Part shown: positions 22,429 through 35,200 of the stretch, in pieces
How positions within the stretch are numbered: the stretch's first letter is position 1
How the letters are laid out: each line of letters begins with the position of its first letter
Source of the DNA: Leucogyrophana mollusca
Taxonomy: Eukaryota > Basidiomycota > Agaricomycetes > Boletales
Assembly (NCBI GenBank): GCA_021014945.1
Contig: MU266328.1
Span: 372,001 to 436,000 of the forward strand
Direction of reading: 5' to 3'
Length of the DNA: 64,000 nt
Position numbers and translations under genes: made by a program
The notes under the pieces: model-generated
What the model was told of the DNA's origin: nothing
Databases searched by the model: none
The model's input: the letters and a program-made list of their open reading frames with translations, nothing else

Positions 22429-23561
22429 ATGTCGGCAGAATCACCAGCTCGTCACGGCTCTGGCAAGTATCCTGCTTTTTCTAGGGGTAATTCCGTTCGT
22501 TTCTAATTCTTTCGCTTATGAATCACAGTATCGCCCGCCGGATCCCGTTCCCCATCGCCCTCCTCTGGCCATGATACACTCACATTGAGGGCTTTGGTCA
22601 GCACAAAGGAGGCTGGTGTCATTATCGGAAGAGCTGGAAAAAACGTCGCAGATCTCAGAGACCAGACTGGTGTGAAAGCGGGCGTTAGTAAGGTCATACC
22701 TGGCGTACACGAGCGCGTCCTCACCGTCAGTGGATCTGTCGAGGCCGTAGCAAAGGTAAGGGTCTCTTTATTCCCGTCCAATTTGACGCTCATCCATTCG
22801 GCTCTCTTCAGGCGTACACCCTCATAATCTCCCAGCTTGTCTCATCAAGTCCATCCCCTGTTTCCCTTTCGTCGGCATTACCTCATACATCCATTCGCCT
22901 CCTTATCTCTCACAATCTCATGGGCACAATAATCGGCCGCAATGGTCTCAAGATCAAAGCCATCCAGGATGTCTCTGGCGCTCGCATGGTTGCTTCCAAA
23001 GACATGCTTTCGCAGTCGACAGAGCGTATCGTCGAAGTGCAGGGCGCTCCCGAGTCAATCGGTCGTGCCATTGAGGAAATTGGCAAGTGTTTGCTCGAGG
23101 ATTGGGAAAGGGGCCTGGGTACTGTTTTGTTCCATCCAGGGACAGGCGATGAGAGGACTGGTTCTAGAAAGTCAGCAAATGGTTATTCGGGAGGAGCCGG
23201 TAGCGGTCGCAAAGCCAATGGTGAGGCCAATCGCGGCCGAGCCTCACCGCCTCCGTCACCACAATCCCCTACATCATCACAGCCGCCTACGAATCTCCGC
23301 ACCCAGAATATCTCCATCCCCTCGGACATGGTTGGATGCATTATTGGCCGCAGCGGAACCAAGATCACCGAGATACGCCGTCTTTCGGGTTCCAAGATCT
23401 CGATCGCAAAGGCTCCGCATGACGAGACTGGCGAAAGAATGTTCACCATCGTCGGGACACCAGAGGCCAATGAGAAAGCTTTGTTCCTTTTGTATAACCA
23501 GCTGGAGAGCGAGAAGGAGAGGAGAGTTGGGAGAGAGCAGCAACAGGAACTACAAGACTAA
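22429..23561 (+). CDS. triple KH-domain RNA-binding protein (PCBP/Rnc1-like)
   Basis: Three exons (22429-22486, 22529-22755, 22812-23561) give 344 residues in frame. The N-terminus is short and Ser/Pro-rich. Three KH domains follow, each with its GxxG RNA-binding loop: GRAG in AGVIIGRAGKNVADLR, GRNG in MGTIIGRNGLKIKAIQ, and GRSG in VGCIIGRSGTKITEIR. A Gly/Ser/Pro-rich linker separates KH2 and KH3. This is the layout of poly(C)-binding proteins and of fission yeast Rnc1 and budding yeast Pbp2/Hek2, which bind mRNAs and affect their stability or localisation. The donor of intron 1 was set after AGGG (22486) because only that keeps the frame into SPAGSRSPS. A pyrimidine-rich leader precedes the start. 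Confidence 0.9.
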
Positions 23562-24154
23562 CTGCTGCCCGCTGGGGGCTCTGCCATTATAAACCGATCT
23601 CACCTTCAACGAATGCTTTTCTCGATTGACTCGAGGCTTTCCAAAACATCGACCGCACAACCACACCATGTATCCCGCTTCACCCACCTTGTCATTTCTT
23701 GTCATGCTCGCCACTCACAGGCTCTCCAGGCCAATCTGTACGTCTGTACGTCCTTGCGCCATCTAGTACAAGAGTCATGTCCATACTTCCATTCGCCTCT
23801 GTCATTCCTTCTCTCCTCGAAATCCTAACGGTCAAACACTACACATACGACTTATTCCCATCGAGACTGCTCTCCATATCGCCGTTCTTGACTTTTGTGT
23901 CAACGCCTCATGTCCTTGCCCTCTTCATCCTGCCCAGCCAACTCCCCTCCCCTCGGTCTAAAACTCACTACTATTACGCACGGCTCTTACATAGCTTTCA
24001 TACTGTTACAGTGCACCGTGTTTACTTGCAAAGACGTTATAAAAGTATGCATATATGTTTTCGATGACGTGCATAAAACATTGTGGGAAGTACATACTTG
24101 GGGCCTGACGCGACAATGTTGAGATATTAGTATTACATTTCCACCTTTTTCTTC
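23562..24154. other. 3' region of KH gene and promoter of next gene
   Basis: Pyrimidine-rich DNA with short meaningless reading frames. No gene seen. Confidence 0.5.
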
Positions 24155-25575
24155 ATGCCACCACAAGCACGCCAAGGCCTAAGTGCGCCTTCTCTTCCCC
24201 AAAAACCGCAGCTATCGGTGAGCCATGGATCGCATCAGTCTTACTCAAACACAGCGCTAGGCCCTGCTCAAGCTGCAGCAGCAGGAATAGCGGCTGCTCT
24301 GTCAAATCCCTACGGGCAGACATCTTATGCCCAGTACAACACCATGTCTCCGCACTACTATCAGGCCTACATACAAGCTAGCAGTAGTGGCAAGTCAGCT
24401 ACCAACGCGGAAGGATACACGTATTCTTCTGCCTACGTCCCCAGTATGTCGAATGCGGACCCAAGGGGTGCGAGCCGAGCGAGTGATTCCAGAGATCGGA
24501 ATTCCTCAGGCCACATAAAGATGGGTAACAGTCATGGAAGTTGGTACCAGCCTGGCAACTCTCGTTGCACCAGACAGGGCTGCACGTTCACGGGCTCGCA
24601 AAAGTCCGTCGAGATACACATGATGGACCGGCATTTGATCTATCCTCCAGGTTGGGAGAAGAGGAAGGACGACTGGGATGCTGATCCCAGTCTCAAAGGG
24701 TTCGATGATTCGTGAAATCAGATTTGATTTGGAGCTCATCATCACGCCCACAGGAAACCCATTCCAATCCAGGGGACATCCCTCCTGCTCAATACTCCCG
24801 AGGCGGTCGACGGGTGGATAGCTGAACGTAAGAAGCTTTTCCCGACCGCTGAAAAAGTCGAGGATAAGAAACGGAAACTGGAGGCAGCCTTATCTCGTGG
24901 GCAGTTAACACCTGAAGATATGGGGTTACCCGGTCGGAAGAAGCGGAAGATGGAAGACGGCCACGAGGCCGGCAGTTACTCGTCGCGGGGTGAGCGTGGG
25001 GGAGCGCGAGGGAGGGGAAGAGGTGGGGGACGAGGACGTGGGAGAGGCGGGCCATCATGCATCAGACCGACCAATGAAGCCTCCTTGAAGGCTACTTCGT
25101 CAACTGCGTCGGCCCTTGTGGATATTCCTGCGCTTTTACCCCCTCATATCGATTCCGACGATTCCGACGGTGCCCCAGAAGTAATATCATCCAAAGCGCC
25201 AATAGATCTCCGACAATTAGACGAGGGCAAGGAACCCCCGAATGTCAAGCCCATCAGTGAAGACAGTGAAAACGCTCCCGTTCCAAAACCCTTCAAGGCG
25301 CCGATGGCACAACAACCGAAAAAGCCTCCTCGCAATGTATTTGCGTCTCGTCCCACTTTGCTCCGCAACGTAAGGTCTCCTCTAGCTACACCTCACACGC
25401 TATAACCTTGAGGCTCTTACAGTTACTTCTTCCTGAAATTCGCATAACGGTATCTAACCTCTCACAGGCTGTCCGATTCTTAGTGGACAACGATTTCCTT
25501 CGGGATGTAGAACTCAAGCCTGGAGAAGCCCTCGAGAAAAAGATAGAAGTGGTAAATAGTAGCGAATGTGAGTGA
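24155..25575 (+). CDS. NUFIP1/Rsa1-type snoRNP assembly factor
   Basis: Three exons. The N-terminal 120 residues are Gln/Ser/Tyr-rich. A C2H2 zinc finger follows (CTRQGCTFTG, then H and H in VEIHMMDRHL) and runs into the NUFIP1 signature around IPIQGTSLLLNTPEAVDGWI. Then come a basic KKRKMED segment, an RGG-like Gly/Arg run (GGARGRGRGGGRGRGRGG) and an acidic Ser/Asp stretch. The C-terminal exon (FLVDNDFLRDVELKPGEA) resembles a short helical binding motif. NUFIP1 and yeast Rsa1 act in the nucleus with Hsp90/R2TP to assemble box C/D snoRNPs. The first intron joins KGFDD to SKPIPIQ; the second lies after TLLRN. All are GT-AG. The gene ends 170 bases from the convergent M16 gene. Confidence 0.85.
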
Positions 25576-25748
25576 GCAAGGATATGAGTATCCGCAATTA
25601 TCACATCAGTCAGGAGGCATACCTACTGTTCAGTCAAGCATATTATAAAAACTTGAATACTATTACCGTTGGTGAACTATGCCTTGAGTACGAAAATATC
25701 TGAGTAGAGCTACAGATTCTGCTTAAATTCTGTGTTCCAAGCATCCTT

Positions 25749-28700
25749 CTATCGATCACTTCCCTCACTGTCCGATTCACTGCCACTCTCGTCTGACCCA
25801 TCCTCATCGCCAGCTTCCACCTCTAAAGTGCGCTTCGAAACCTGGAACCCACAACTTGTTAAACCTTCCGCAATCTCGTCAGCTTTGGATGGTGCAGTAA
25901 CCACTACAGCCGTGGACGAGGAGGAGCTGAAGACAGGCAGCACGTGCTTCTTGAGTGCGGCAAGTACATCCTCCTTCGTAACTGCCTGGTACTTCTCCAA
26001 AAGTTGCAGATTATGGTCTTGGGGCACACCTTTCAGCGCCTGGTTGGTGAATGAATTGATAGCCTGCAGCGGAAATGAGGATCTGACTGTGCGTCAATTT
26101 CTCTGATAAGCGTACCGCTCGTCCGGCAGTGGCGACATTCTTGGTCACACCGAACACGATGCTGCTTTTAGCCGCATCTAACGTAGTCGTGCTGAACTCA
26201 ACCTGAAATAAAGAATTAGCCTCACTTTGTGGATGAAGGTGTATTGCGTACCGAGCCATTGACCAGCCCTTTAATGACCTTTTGCGCCTCTTCGAACGCT
26301 TGCATGCTGTTGGAGCTCTGCGGAACACTGTTAGAGGACAACCATTGAGCTGCACCATACTCCTACCCGATACAGCGAAAACATCAGGAAACCAGCCTCT
26401 CTATCAAGGGACATGTAGGCACCATAAGCAAGACCTGCGCCTCGAATCGAACGCTGGGGAGAGTCAACGAGTTGAGCGTCTAACATAGTAAAGCTGGCAC
26501 GTACCCAAAGATAGCTCTCTGCAGCGTTTAGAACTTCTAAGGCGACCCGCAGAGCGGGGTATTCAGGGTGGTCAAACCCTTGAATGCCTTTCGCAGTGTG
26601 ATTGACGAAGGAGCTCTCAATTGTGGGGAGGCTAACAACGGTGGCCTGCAACATGAAGTATTTTAGAACAAGCAAGAACAAAGGCGTTGAGGAGGTACCT
26701 TTCCGACGGGATTCTTCCCTAGCTTACTGAGAGTTTCGTGTGACAGCCGCAGAGGAGCCAGCTCGGATTCCTGGCAGACACTGATAAGCATGCAAGTTTG
26801 GGCGCGAAATTGAAGCTCACAGGAAGAAGTTTTTCAAAGTGTTTCGCCCATATACTCCGGGGCTTGGGTATGCCTAGAATATTTCCAGTAACCGATATCC
26901 GCACTCCTGAGGGATCGGTCACTGTTCGTAAAGCCAGTCGATCAGAAGTCTGCACGTCGTAAAGGACATAGCAGCCTACCGCATTTCCTCAGTTCCTCGA
27001 AGTCTGCGATTACTTTGTCTGGATCCTCTTGAAGGTCTTTGGTGAGCTTCGGCACAAACTCTGATTGAGCGAGAATAGCGCCCGCCAAAGAAGTTGAACT
27101 TTGGTTCAAATGCTCTTCGGCCCAGACCGACGATAGGACATTGCTTCCATCCCGCTTTATCTCAGGCAGAGACTGCTGGAGTTTAGCGGCGGATACAAGG
27201 AGCCTATCACGGGCATGTGTAACGGGCGGACACCGTATCAAATTCGCTTTACTCACCTTTCCTTGTCGAATACAGCACCGTAGACGAGGTCCCTCAGCCA
27301 CAAGACAGTTGATTCATAGCGTGCTGTCTCCACCTTGAAGCTTACACGCACGGTCTCTGTAAACTGTTCTGAAACGCCCAAAACAGCTTCATACGAGACC
27401 GTCTCGTCATCGAGTTGGTTGATGACCTGCTCGTGAGTGAGGCGTTCGCCGGACTCGCGCACCACCGGTAAGGTGAAGAACGAAGAAAGGTACGTCGAGA
27501 TGTATCTAAGAAAAATGTTTGAGTAATTGAAGTGAAGGATGAGACTTTACGTACGGTCGCAATCTGTCGGGCAGCTTAGCCAGCGAGAAAAAGGCGTGTA
27601 CCGCCACAAAATCGGACTGCTTCGAGTGTTAAAACATAGTCTGAAAGGCATTCTACTTAACGCTTGCACCTTCACATGGTCATATTGTACGAAGACCGAC
27701 AGGGGGGTCCCATCAGACTCAATATGTTTCGCCAATTGGGATTGTGCGGGACTCTTTGAAGGAGGTGAACGCCCTCGTCCTTTCTCCTGCACGCTCTGAA
27801 CTGGTATCCATGAGATACTCTTCACGTCCGGGACAGGGAAAGATGTGAGTATTTCCGTGGGAATCGGTTTCTCGTGCTCAGCTTTCGCGGCCTCCAGTTC
27901 CTTTTCGGCTTGGGCGAGTCCGGTGGGCCCGAGTTTTGCGACTTGCGCCGCGATCCGTGCTTTCTCATCATTTTCCAGCTTCTCTTGGAGCGATGCCGAG
28001 GGCTTTCCGCGGATGACGATGTAAGGCGGATCCACGAAATACCTGGGCGATGAGATTAATTGTGGAGCTACTGCAGCGACTGCGCGTGCCAAAGCTTACT
28101 TTTGCAACAAATCTGTCCACTGCTTGCTAGACCATGTGCGGAGGGTGGCATAATAGTTAACCTCGTCTAAGGCGGGCAATAAGTCCGAGCCATCAGCGGC
28201 ACCATATAAGAAATCTGTAATGACGGCTCCTGAAAACTCGTCCCCTTTCGCAGATTCGAGTTTGCTGCGCAGCTAATCATTCGCATCGGCGGGAAAAAGA
28301 AAACTTCAGTAATGAGCTATGGAAATATAGAATAAGCGCACTTGACGTTCGTCACGATTGATGACCATGGACATTCGGGGCACATCTATGCCCTCTTTCG
28401 CGATGCGCTGGAAACTAAGTTTAAGCTTCTCGTCAAAAGAATCGATATGCTCCGTGGGTATAGAACCGATATAGATAGGCAGATCAACCACGGTGGCCCG
28501 AATATCCTCGCTGAAATAAATGTACGAGCTGCGAAGGGGGTTAAGCGTAAGACCACCTCCGAAGCGCACGAAGGGAATGAACGTACCACAGAGGAGACTC
28601 AGTCTCTACGTATTCCTTGTTCAGTGGGGCTACCGGAGACGATGTGAGGTAGGTCGAGAGAATATCAATGGCCTAGTGGATTAGTTAAGCTTTCAAGAGT

Positions 28701-30190
28701 AGCGGAATCAGAGCTATTGGGCCAAACCTTGCGCTCTAAAAACGCAGTGGGTGGAGGACCCATATAAGTAATCACGAGTTCACCCATGCTCTCGTCCTTC
28801 TCGGGGAACTCCACGGTCTCCTTGACGATCTCTTTGATAGAGCCCTGCTCCGCACTCGCCGTCTCTACGAAAGGTCGCTTCCAGCCTTTAGGACGTGGAC
28901 CAGCATTCTGTCCATGAGCGATAATATTGGGCTCTATTTGCTCTTGAGCAACCGAAAGGAGCGACTCTGTTCCGTTAGAGAGCTTGCCAGTGACAATCAG
29001 CGAGAGATTCTGTGGGACGTAGTATGCAGCGTGGTATTCGCGAACTGTAAAGGATATATCAGACACATTTGCATTTATTGTGAAACATAACCTACTTTGC
29101 TCGACTGAGAGCACTCTTAGCGCTTCCATGAGACCGCCCGTTTCGCTACGATACGCACTTCCAGGAGGGTATAGAATACGCTGCGACCTAGAACAGAAAC
29201 GTCAGCAACATCGACGGTAGGATAATCGGCAGATGCACAGACCGAAGGGCCATGAGGTCGCCGGAAGTGTTTTGTCTCCCCTGCATTTCGCTGTATACCA
29301 CGCCGGAGTTTTCACCTTTCGGATTTATGTGATGGACCTGGCGTTGCGGATAAGTAGTCTGAAGATAAACAAATGTAGTCACGCACCTCAGTGACGAATG
29401 CGGCCTTTGTCATGGTGGGATACAGGATATGGTCCACGTATATTGGTAGGAGCTGCAGAAAGCCCTGTCCGCCCGCAGTAGACGCGGTATAGGCTGACGA
29501 AGTCAAAGCGGATCTTTACTGTCATCTTGGAGACACCTACCTGTGTGATCGGTATCTGTCCATGCGTTGGTACCATTGGAGAAACCACGATTTGCAAGAT
29601 GATCGATAATGCCCTTGTACGGATACTTCTCTGAGCCCATGAAAACAAGACTTACGGCGGGGTTTCAGCGATTTCTCAAGGGCGCAACTTCAAGTTACGC
29701 ACTGCTCGAGAGTATGCGGGCAACCACTATCATTGAAGACTATTATCGTCAGAGATGTGAAGCAGAGCTGGGCGTCTTGTCGAGTACTCACTTTCCGTGC
29801 CGATAACAAAGTATCCGTTGACCAAGGGAGCTTGACTGGGAGTTGGCACAACAGCTGGCGGGTAAAGATGCGGGGTTACATACCCTCATAGTCCAGATGG
29901 ACGATGCTCAAGCCTGTGACCCTGCTCTGCCATTTGGAGACTACGACGTCTGTATAGTCTAACTTTACCCGTTTGACCAGATCGAAGTTTCCAAACTTTT
30001 GAGCCGTATTAGTGAGTATTGAAGGAGACATCGATGAGGCGTAACGGCGTTGAGTATGCAAGAGATTCCGATGGAAAGAAAGATCGCGATTGGCGCCAAA
30101 GAGTGGTGTGGTTTGTAATTTAGAGCTTCCGGGATGCCTTGGTGAAAGAAGCCTAGAAGACAACCGCGAAACGGTCAACAATCGGAGCAT
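25749..30190 (-). CDS. M16-family zinc metallopeptidase (YOL098C/Sdd3-like)
   Basis: Large inverzincin-type peptidase of the group that includes yeast YOL098C. Early exons spell YTDVVVSKWQ, then IFNDSGCPHTLEHLVFMG, which carries the inverted zinc motif HxxEH (HTLEH) split by an intron after the Glu. KYPYKGIIDHLANRG and NAWTDTDHT follow, then GENSGVVYSEMQG. The middle has PIPTEILTSFPVPDV and SISWIPVQS, typical of the family. The C-terminal half (FDHPEYPALRVALEVLNAAE, GAGLAYGAYMS, AVTKEDVLAALKKHVLPVF) resembles the second M16 fold. It ends in an acidic Ser/Asp/Glu tail. More than ten short introns. The start is placed at 30190, giving an Arg/Ser/Leu-rich leader ending RRYAS. An internal ATG at 30031 would remove that leader. 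Likely degrades peptides. Mitochondrial targeting is inference. Confidence 0.88.
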
Positions 30191-30399
30191 CCAAGGACGA
30201 AACAAATCTGTCAGAATTATAATATGGTATGGCAGAAATGGCAGAAAATCCGAGGGTATACGCTTAGTCAGCCGAGTTCTGCCTTTTATCCTTGTCTCCA
30301 CTGCACCACACATAATTATTGGTCCCCTTACGTTAAAAGCACAGGAGCCCTGCGTCCGCCGCAGACATTTCGCTCTTCAAGAGGATTTTTTGCTTCACG
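30191..30399. promoter_or_regulatory. bidirectional promoter region, M16 peptidase and Ngl2-like gene
   Basis: Only 209 bases separate the two divergent start codons (30190 minus, 30400 plus), so they must share promoter DNA. An in-frame plus-strand ATG at 30224 would leave only 34 bases and is less likely as the start. Confidence 0.5.
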
Positions 30400-32127
30400 A
30401 ATGACATCCGCCAAGCACCCCCATCAACTCACACCAGAACAGCTTGCTTTGGGAGAAGAACGACGGCGGAAGAAGCAACAGCAGCAGCAACAGGGTCGCG
30501 CGTCCAATGCTGTAGGCTCCGGTCCTCGAATCCTCTCAAGGCCATGGGTGACTCTACCAAACACTCACACGCATACTATCGCGCGATCAGTCAAAGTCAT
30601 GACTTGGAATGTATGTCATACATTATCTGTCGTGCTGTACGATAAGTCGACATCGAAATGATACAGCTGCTCGCCCAATGTCTTGTCCGTGAGTCTGAAT
30701 CTCAGTTAGCTGTTTCACCACAAGACCCGACGGTGTTCCAGGGAGCGAGCTGTTCCCGACCAGTTCGAATGCTCTGAAAGTAGGCTTAAGGGAGCCAATG
30801 ATCCACGCAGAGGTACTCTCTCATGAAGCAGACATCCTCTGTCTACAGGTTTGTTGTTCTTCGTATTCATGAGCTCGCGTGTCCCTCCTAATCTGGGCTG
30901 CCAGGAGGTAGATCGTCTGGAGAGGCTGCTGCCCGTCCTGGAGACCGCTGGCTATGACCACACATACGCAGCTGGATTAGGGAAGAAACATGGCTGCCTC
31001 ATTGCTTATCGTAAAGATAAATATAGCAAAGTTGGAGAGAAAGTCGTACAATACGACTTACAAGAAGTCCGCGAAGACGGCTCCGAGAATGCGCGCATTG
31101 GTTCAAGTCACACGACTAGAAATATCGGGTCTTTGGTTGCACTTGCAAGGCTGGATGCAGAAGGTGATGGTCTCGTAGTTGCGACAACTCACCTATTCTG
31201 GCATCCTGCGTACGTTTTTATTTTCGGCCTGCGGTGCGCTCCACTGGGCTAATGTAAATTCTAGGTATGCCTACGAGCGAGCAAGGTGAGTCATGCGATC
31301 AACGTGAACCAAGCATCCCCATGTCTCTCAGGCAGGCCGGGATTCTTATGAAAGAGACCTTGAGGTTTCAAGAAGCTATGCATCGCAAAGGCTGGCCGTG
31401 TATAATTGCTGGTGGTAAGCAGAGATTGCCCCCACATTTGAATGCTTCCACCTCAATCCTTCGAAGACTTCAATTTCGCCCCAAACGATCCCGCGTATTC
31501 ACTCCTTGTCGGTGATATATTGTCGCCCGAACAATGCCGCGCCTTGGAACTGTCGCGTGTCGTCCATGTATCCGTGGACCCCAGCGTACCTATCGGTCAT
31601 AACGGAGCTGTAGACGACGAGAGTAATGGTACGGAAGCAGATCCCGACAGAGTCATTAATAATGCACGCCCTGCAACCCCTTCGGACGGCCTGCTTTCAG
31701 ACCTGGAGATGGTCGACCTGTTTAGTGGAATGGCGCGGCTCCGGAGTGCCTACGATGAGGGCCAGAGAAGAGGTCGCGAAATTGGCGCTCTGAACGGAGC
31801 GATAGAGACATTTGGAGACAGATTATCTGTGTTGCCAGTGAAGCCTGGAGCTCATGAACCGATGTTTACCAGTTATACTCACCACTGGAAGACGACCCTA
31901 GGTGCGGTCAAGTATCTGGAGATAGGTCAATTGCTGACCTGGCATGATATCTAGATTATATCTTCGTGTTAGATGCGCCTAGTGGCCAGTTTCACGTCAC
32001 GGGTTATGCTAGCCCACATCGCACAGAAGACGTGAAAGCTGGACTCCCTCAGGCGGGAATATGCGGCAGTGACCACTTTTCATTGTGCGCCGAGTTGCAT
32101 TTCGTGCCTTTAGATCGCATTATGTAG
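30400..32127 (+). CDS. Ngl2/CCR4-type endonuclease-exonuclease-phosphatase family RNase
   Basis: Member of the EEP fold family closest to yeast Ngl2, which trims the 3' end of 5.8S rRNA. Start ATG 30400. Basic, Gln-rich N-terminus (RRRKKQQQQQQ), then catalytic signatures across several GT-AG introns: VMTWNLLAQCLV (Asn), ADILCLQEVDRL (catalytic Glu), HLFWHPAYAYERARQ (His), IIAGDFNFAPNDPAYS (DFN metal site), and the terminal GSDHFSL (Asp-His pair). An insert of about 90 residues between DFN and SDH carries acidic and linker sequence. LDYIFVLDA is restored by joining 31901 to 31953, which fixes the last intron. All catalytic residues are present, so an active nuclease is expected. Confidence 0.88.
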
Positions 32128-32295
32128 TGAGTGGATATCGCGGGCACTACCCATGTCCTAGAGCTATGGTTGGGTGATTCCATATTCGAAGGTAGTATTG
32201 CATGAGAAGATACCTAATGATTTGTAAGACAACAAAAGAAGGTGAAGATGGTATGACACTCCAGCGCTCCGTTCCATCCTCCTTTAAGTAGTGTT

Positions 32296-35200
32296 CTATT
32301 TCAAAGCCCTGTCAGACCCAGCTAGCAAGGTCTCAAAAAGTCCACCGGCCGAGGTCTCATTCCGCAATTGAATCATGTAGATGATTCCTGTCCGCGCACC
32401 CTTCGCATCGCTCAGCTCGATCGCAACTCCTGTCTTTCCGACGCGCTCTACCCCATCCGTTAGCACGATCGTCGAGATAAGAAGCGCTTTATCTTTGGAA
32501 TCGGCTTCAACGACGAGTTGCTTCACGTTGGTCGGCTCCTGGCGATATAGCGTTAGCTTTGCGGACCCAAGTGACTTCCATTGCGCATGTTGCTGCTGGT
32601 GGAATACTTTGCACTTCATCTGAGCGGAAACGGTCGATTTGACGGGGCCAAGTAATTTGGGTTCTTGGATGGGAGAGGTTGGAGGGCTCGGATCTTGAAT
32701 GGATCCGCTCGCAAAGGAGTTAACGCGAGAACCCATCTGCATGGAAGGTAATAGGGGCCGCGTTCCAGGACTGTTGGGGCTGTTTAAGGATGATATTGAT
32801 CCGTTTCGTTGAGCATACGGACGGGATGGCATTGGCAGTCCATCGGGGAACGAAGGCACCGGGGGCGCGGGGGCCTGGCCGTACTCATAACGAGAAGCGA
32901 GAGATCGCGAGGAAGTGGACTTGTGAAGCCGGCCAGAAGATGATGACGGCTCCGACGGCGGACGCGGGGGAGGCAATCCGTAGGGAGGACCGGGCTGACC
33001 GGGTGGGCGCGAGGGATATCCCTGAAACGTTCCACTTTGTTCGGGGTGGTGAAGCGGAGGCTGATGATGCGAGGCATAGGGGGGTTGATGAGGCTCTTGT
33101 TGATGTTGGTGGAGCGAAGCCCTCAGTGGAAGGGAAGGAAGGGAGGGCTGGTGGCGAAGGCCGTGCATTGAGGGTTGGTGGTATAGGGAAGGTTGTTGGG
33201 AATGTGATGGCTGGTCCATGGGTGGTGAGAAGGCCCTCCCTGGACCGACTGTATGATGCGGGTCGGACGGCGAAAGCGGCTGCTGGGACCTGATGCTAGC
33301 ATTCCGAGCGGGTGGGATGATCTGCCCCGATTGGTTGAATGACGAAGGTGCTTGACTCGTCATGACCTGTGCTGCGGATGATTTGCGGGCTGGGTACGTA
33401 TTCCCTTGGGGAGGGCCTTGAAGAGATGGCATTCGATGTGGGCCATGGGCCACCTGAGAGGGGAGAGAGGAGGGATTGGACCAAGCAGTGCCGTTTTCTC
33501 CAGTCGCCAGTCTAGCCAGGTTCTGATTGTGCTCCAATGTTTGCGACGAGGATACAACTCTTGCGAGGGGAATATTCACTCCATGCGCCGGGAAAGATCC
33601 AGGACTGGTTGGTGACTGAGGGGCAGAGTTAGAAGTATTTACATTGGTGCCAAAATGGCCAGGGTGACCAAGTTCTTGTGAAGTTCGCGGGTATTCTTGG
33701 GGAGGGCGTTCGGCTCGCTCTGGTCTTTCCCGAAGAGGAGGAGTATTGACCGATCCCAGCTTTGCCGCCGGTGAACGTGGTAGACCGTTGAGCTGTGGAA
33801 TGGGGGGCACCGGTTCAGAAGCAGCCGCTGACACTGATGTATCGATTATCATTACGGTATTCGGTCCCTGGCAGCTTCACTTCCACTCACTAGCTTTCGC
33901 GAACGCAATACACTCCCTGAATTCTCGCAAGATCCCGTTGCGAATCCTTGGAGACTCAGCTTCCAGAGTGAAGGTTTCCTTCCGCATGATTGCGACTTGG
34001 AGTGCATTATCTGATAACGATACGTTAGCAAGCTTAGAGTGATGATACATGGAATGACCACAAGCCTTGCTCGATAACCTCAGATACTCGCAATACTTTA
34101 CCAGATAAAGGGGGGTAACACAACCACATATCTGGTCCGTCCTCACCACCTTGCGTTCTTTCCTCAGAACTCATCTTCTCGCACACCAGAAACAAGTCCG
34201 ACAAGATATAGACATGCCCATGGCGATGAACGACCTCTATGCCAGTCGCTTGTGGGGTGAAACGAATGACAACGTCAGCCGAAGCGCGTAGTTCGCGCGC
34301 GTAAGAAAGAGTTGGGGGCGCCATCTGCAGCCGGACTTGCTGTGAACCAAAGAGTATGTTCAGATGACAACAACGTTCACGAAACGCTGGCAGTAGTAAC
34401 CTTTGGTTCCATGGTAAAGAGATCCAGTGTCTTGTCCGTCGCCAGCCTTCTTTCGAGATCCAACACAGGCGACGACATGGTTGCGGTGGACTCGCGACTG
34501 ACGGACGTCGATTCTGTCTCTCTAGAAAAGCGTTCACTGACATTACCTAATTAACCAGGAGAACCGAGGACGCGGTTTAGACACTTACCCCCTCGATGAA
34601 CTACTCCCTCGTGCTGATGTCCCCGTGCTGGTGGACCCATCACCGAACTTTCCCGAAAGCAGAAGGTTATCTGGGCCCCCAAAGTTTTCAGGTAATTGCT
34701 GCTTCATCCCGACAACCACCTCATCTTCCACTACAGGACCCGTCGTCGGTGAGGGGGAAGGTAGACTCTCCCCAACTTTAAGCTGCGCCCGTCCGTCCAG
34801 AGTGGTCAACAGCGCGTCCAACTTTTCTAAAGCAGCCGCTAGCAGGCGGTGATCGCTTCTCCCTGGTGTAGTGCTCTTGAGCAGCCTGCCGTATAGCTTT
34901 TTATAATAGTGTAGTCGCGACTTTGGGAGCAGAAATAGTGAGTCTAATGTCCATGTATACAGGTCTGGAAGGTCCAAGGACTGGGTGATAGCCGATGAAG
35001 GTGGATTTGACACGGAGAAAGCTTCGAGTATGCCAGGTAGGCGTGCATTGGACTTGACTGGCTCCCAGTCGTCGAACCCAGAGCAGAACTTGGTGCAATA
35101 CGTGGTATAAGGCTGGTCTAAATCGTCGATCTTGGTAGACCTTCAGATCCTGAGGGTAGAAAATGACATCGATGACGCTCACCCAACGCATAAGTAAATC

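Noticed and set aside
30224..30399. Upstream ATG extending the Ngl2-like protein
   Set aside because: It would leave only 34 bases to the divergent M16 start codon. The added residues are not conserved-looking, although the end is Arg/Ser/Phe-rich.
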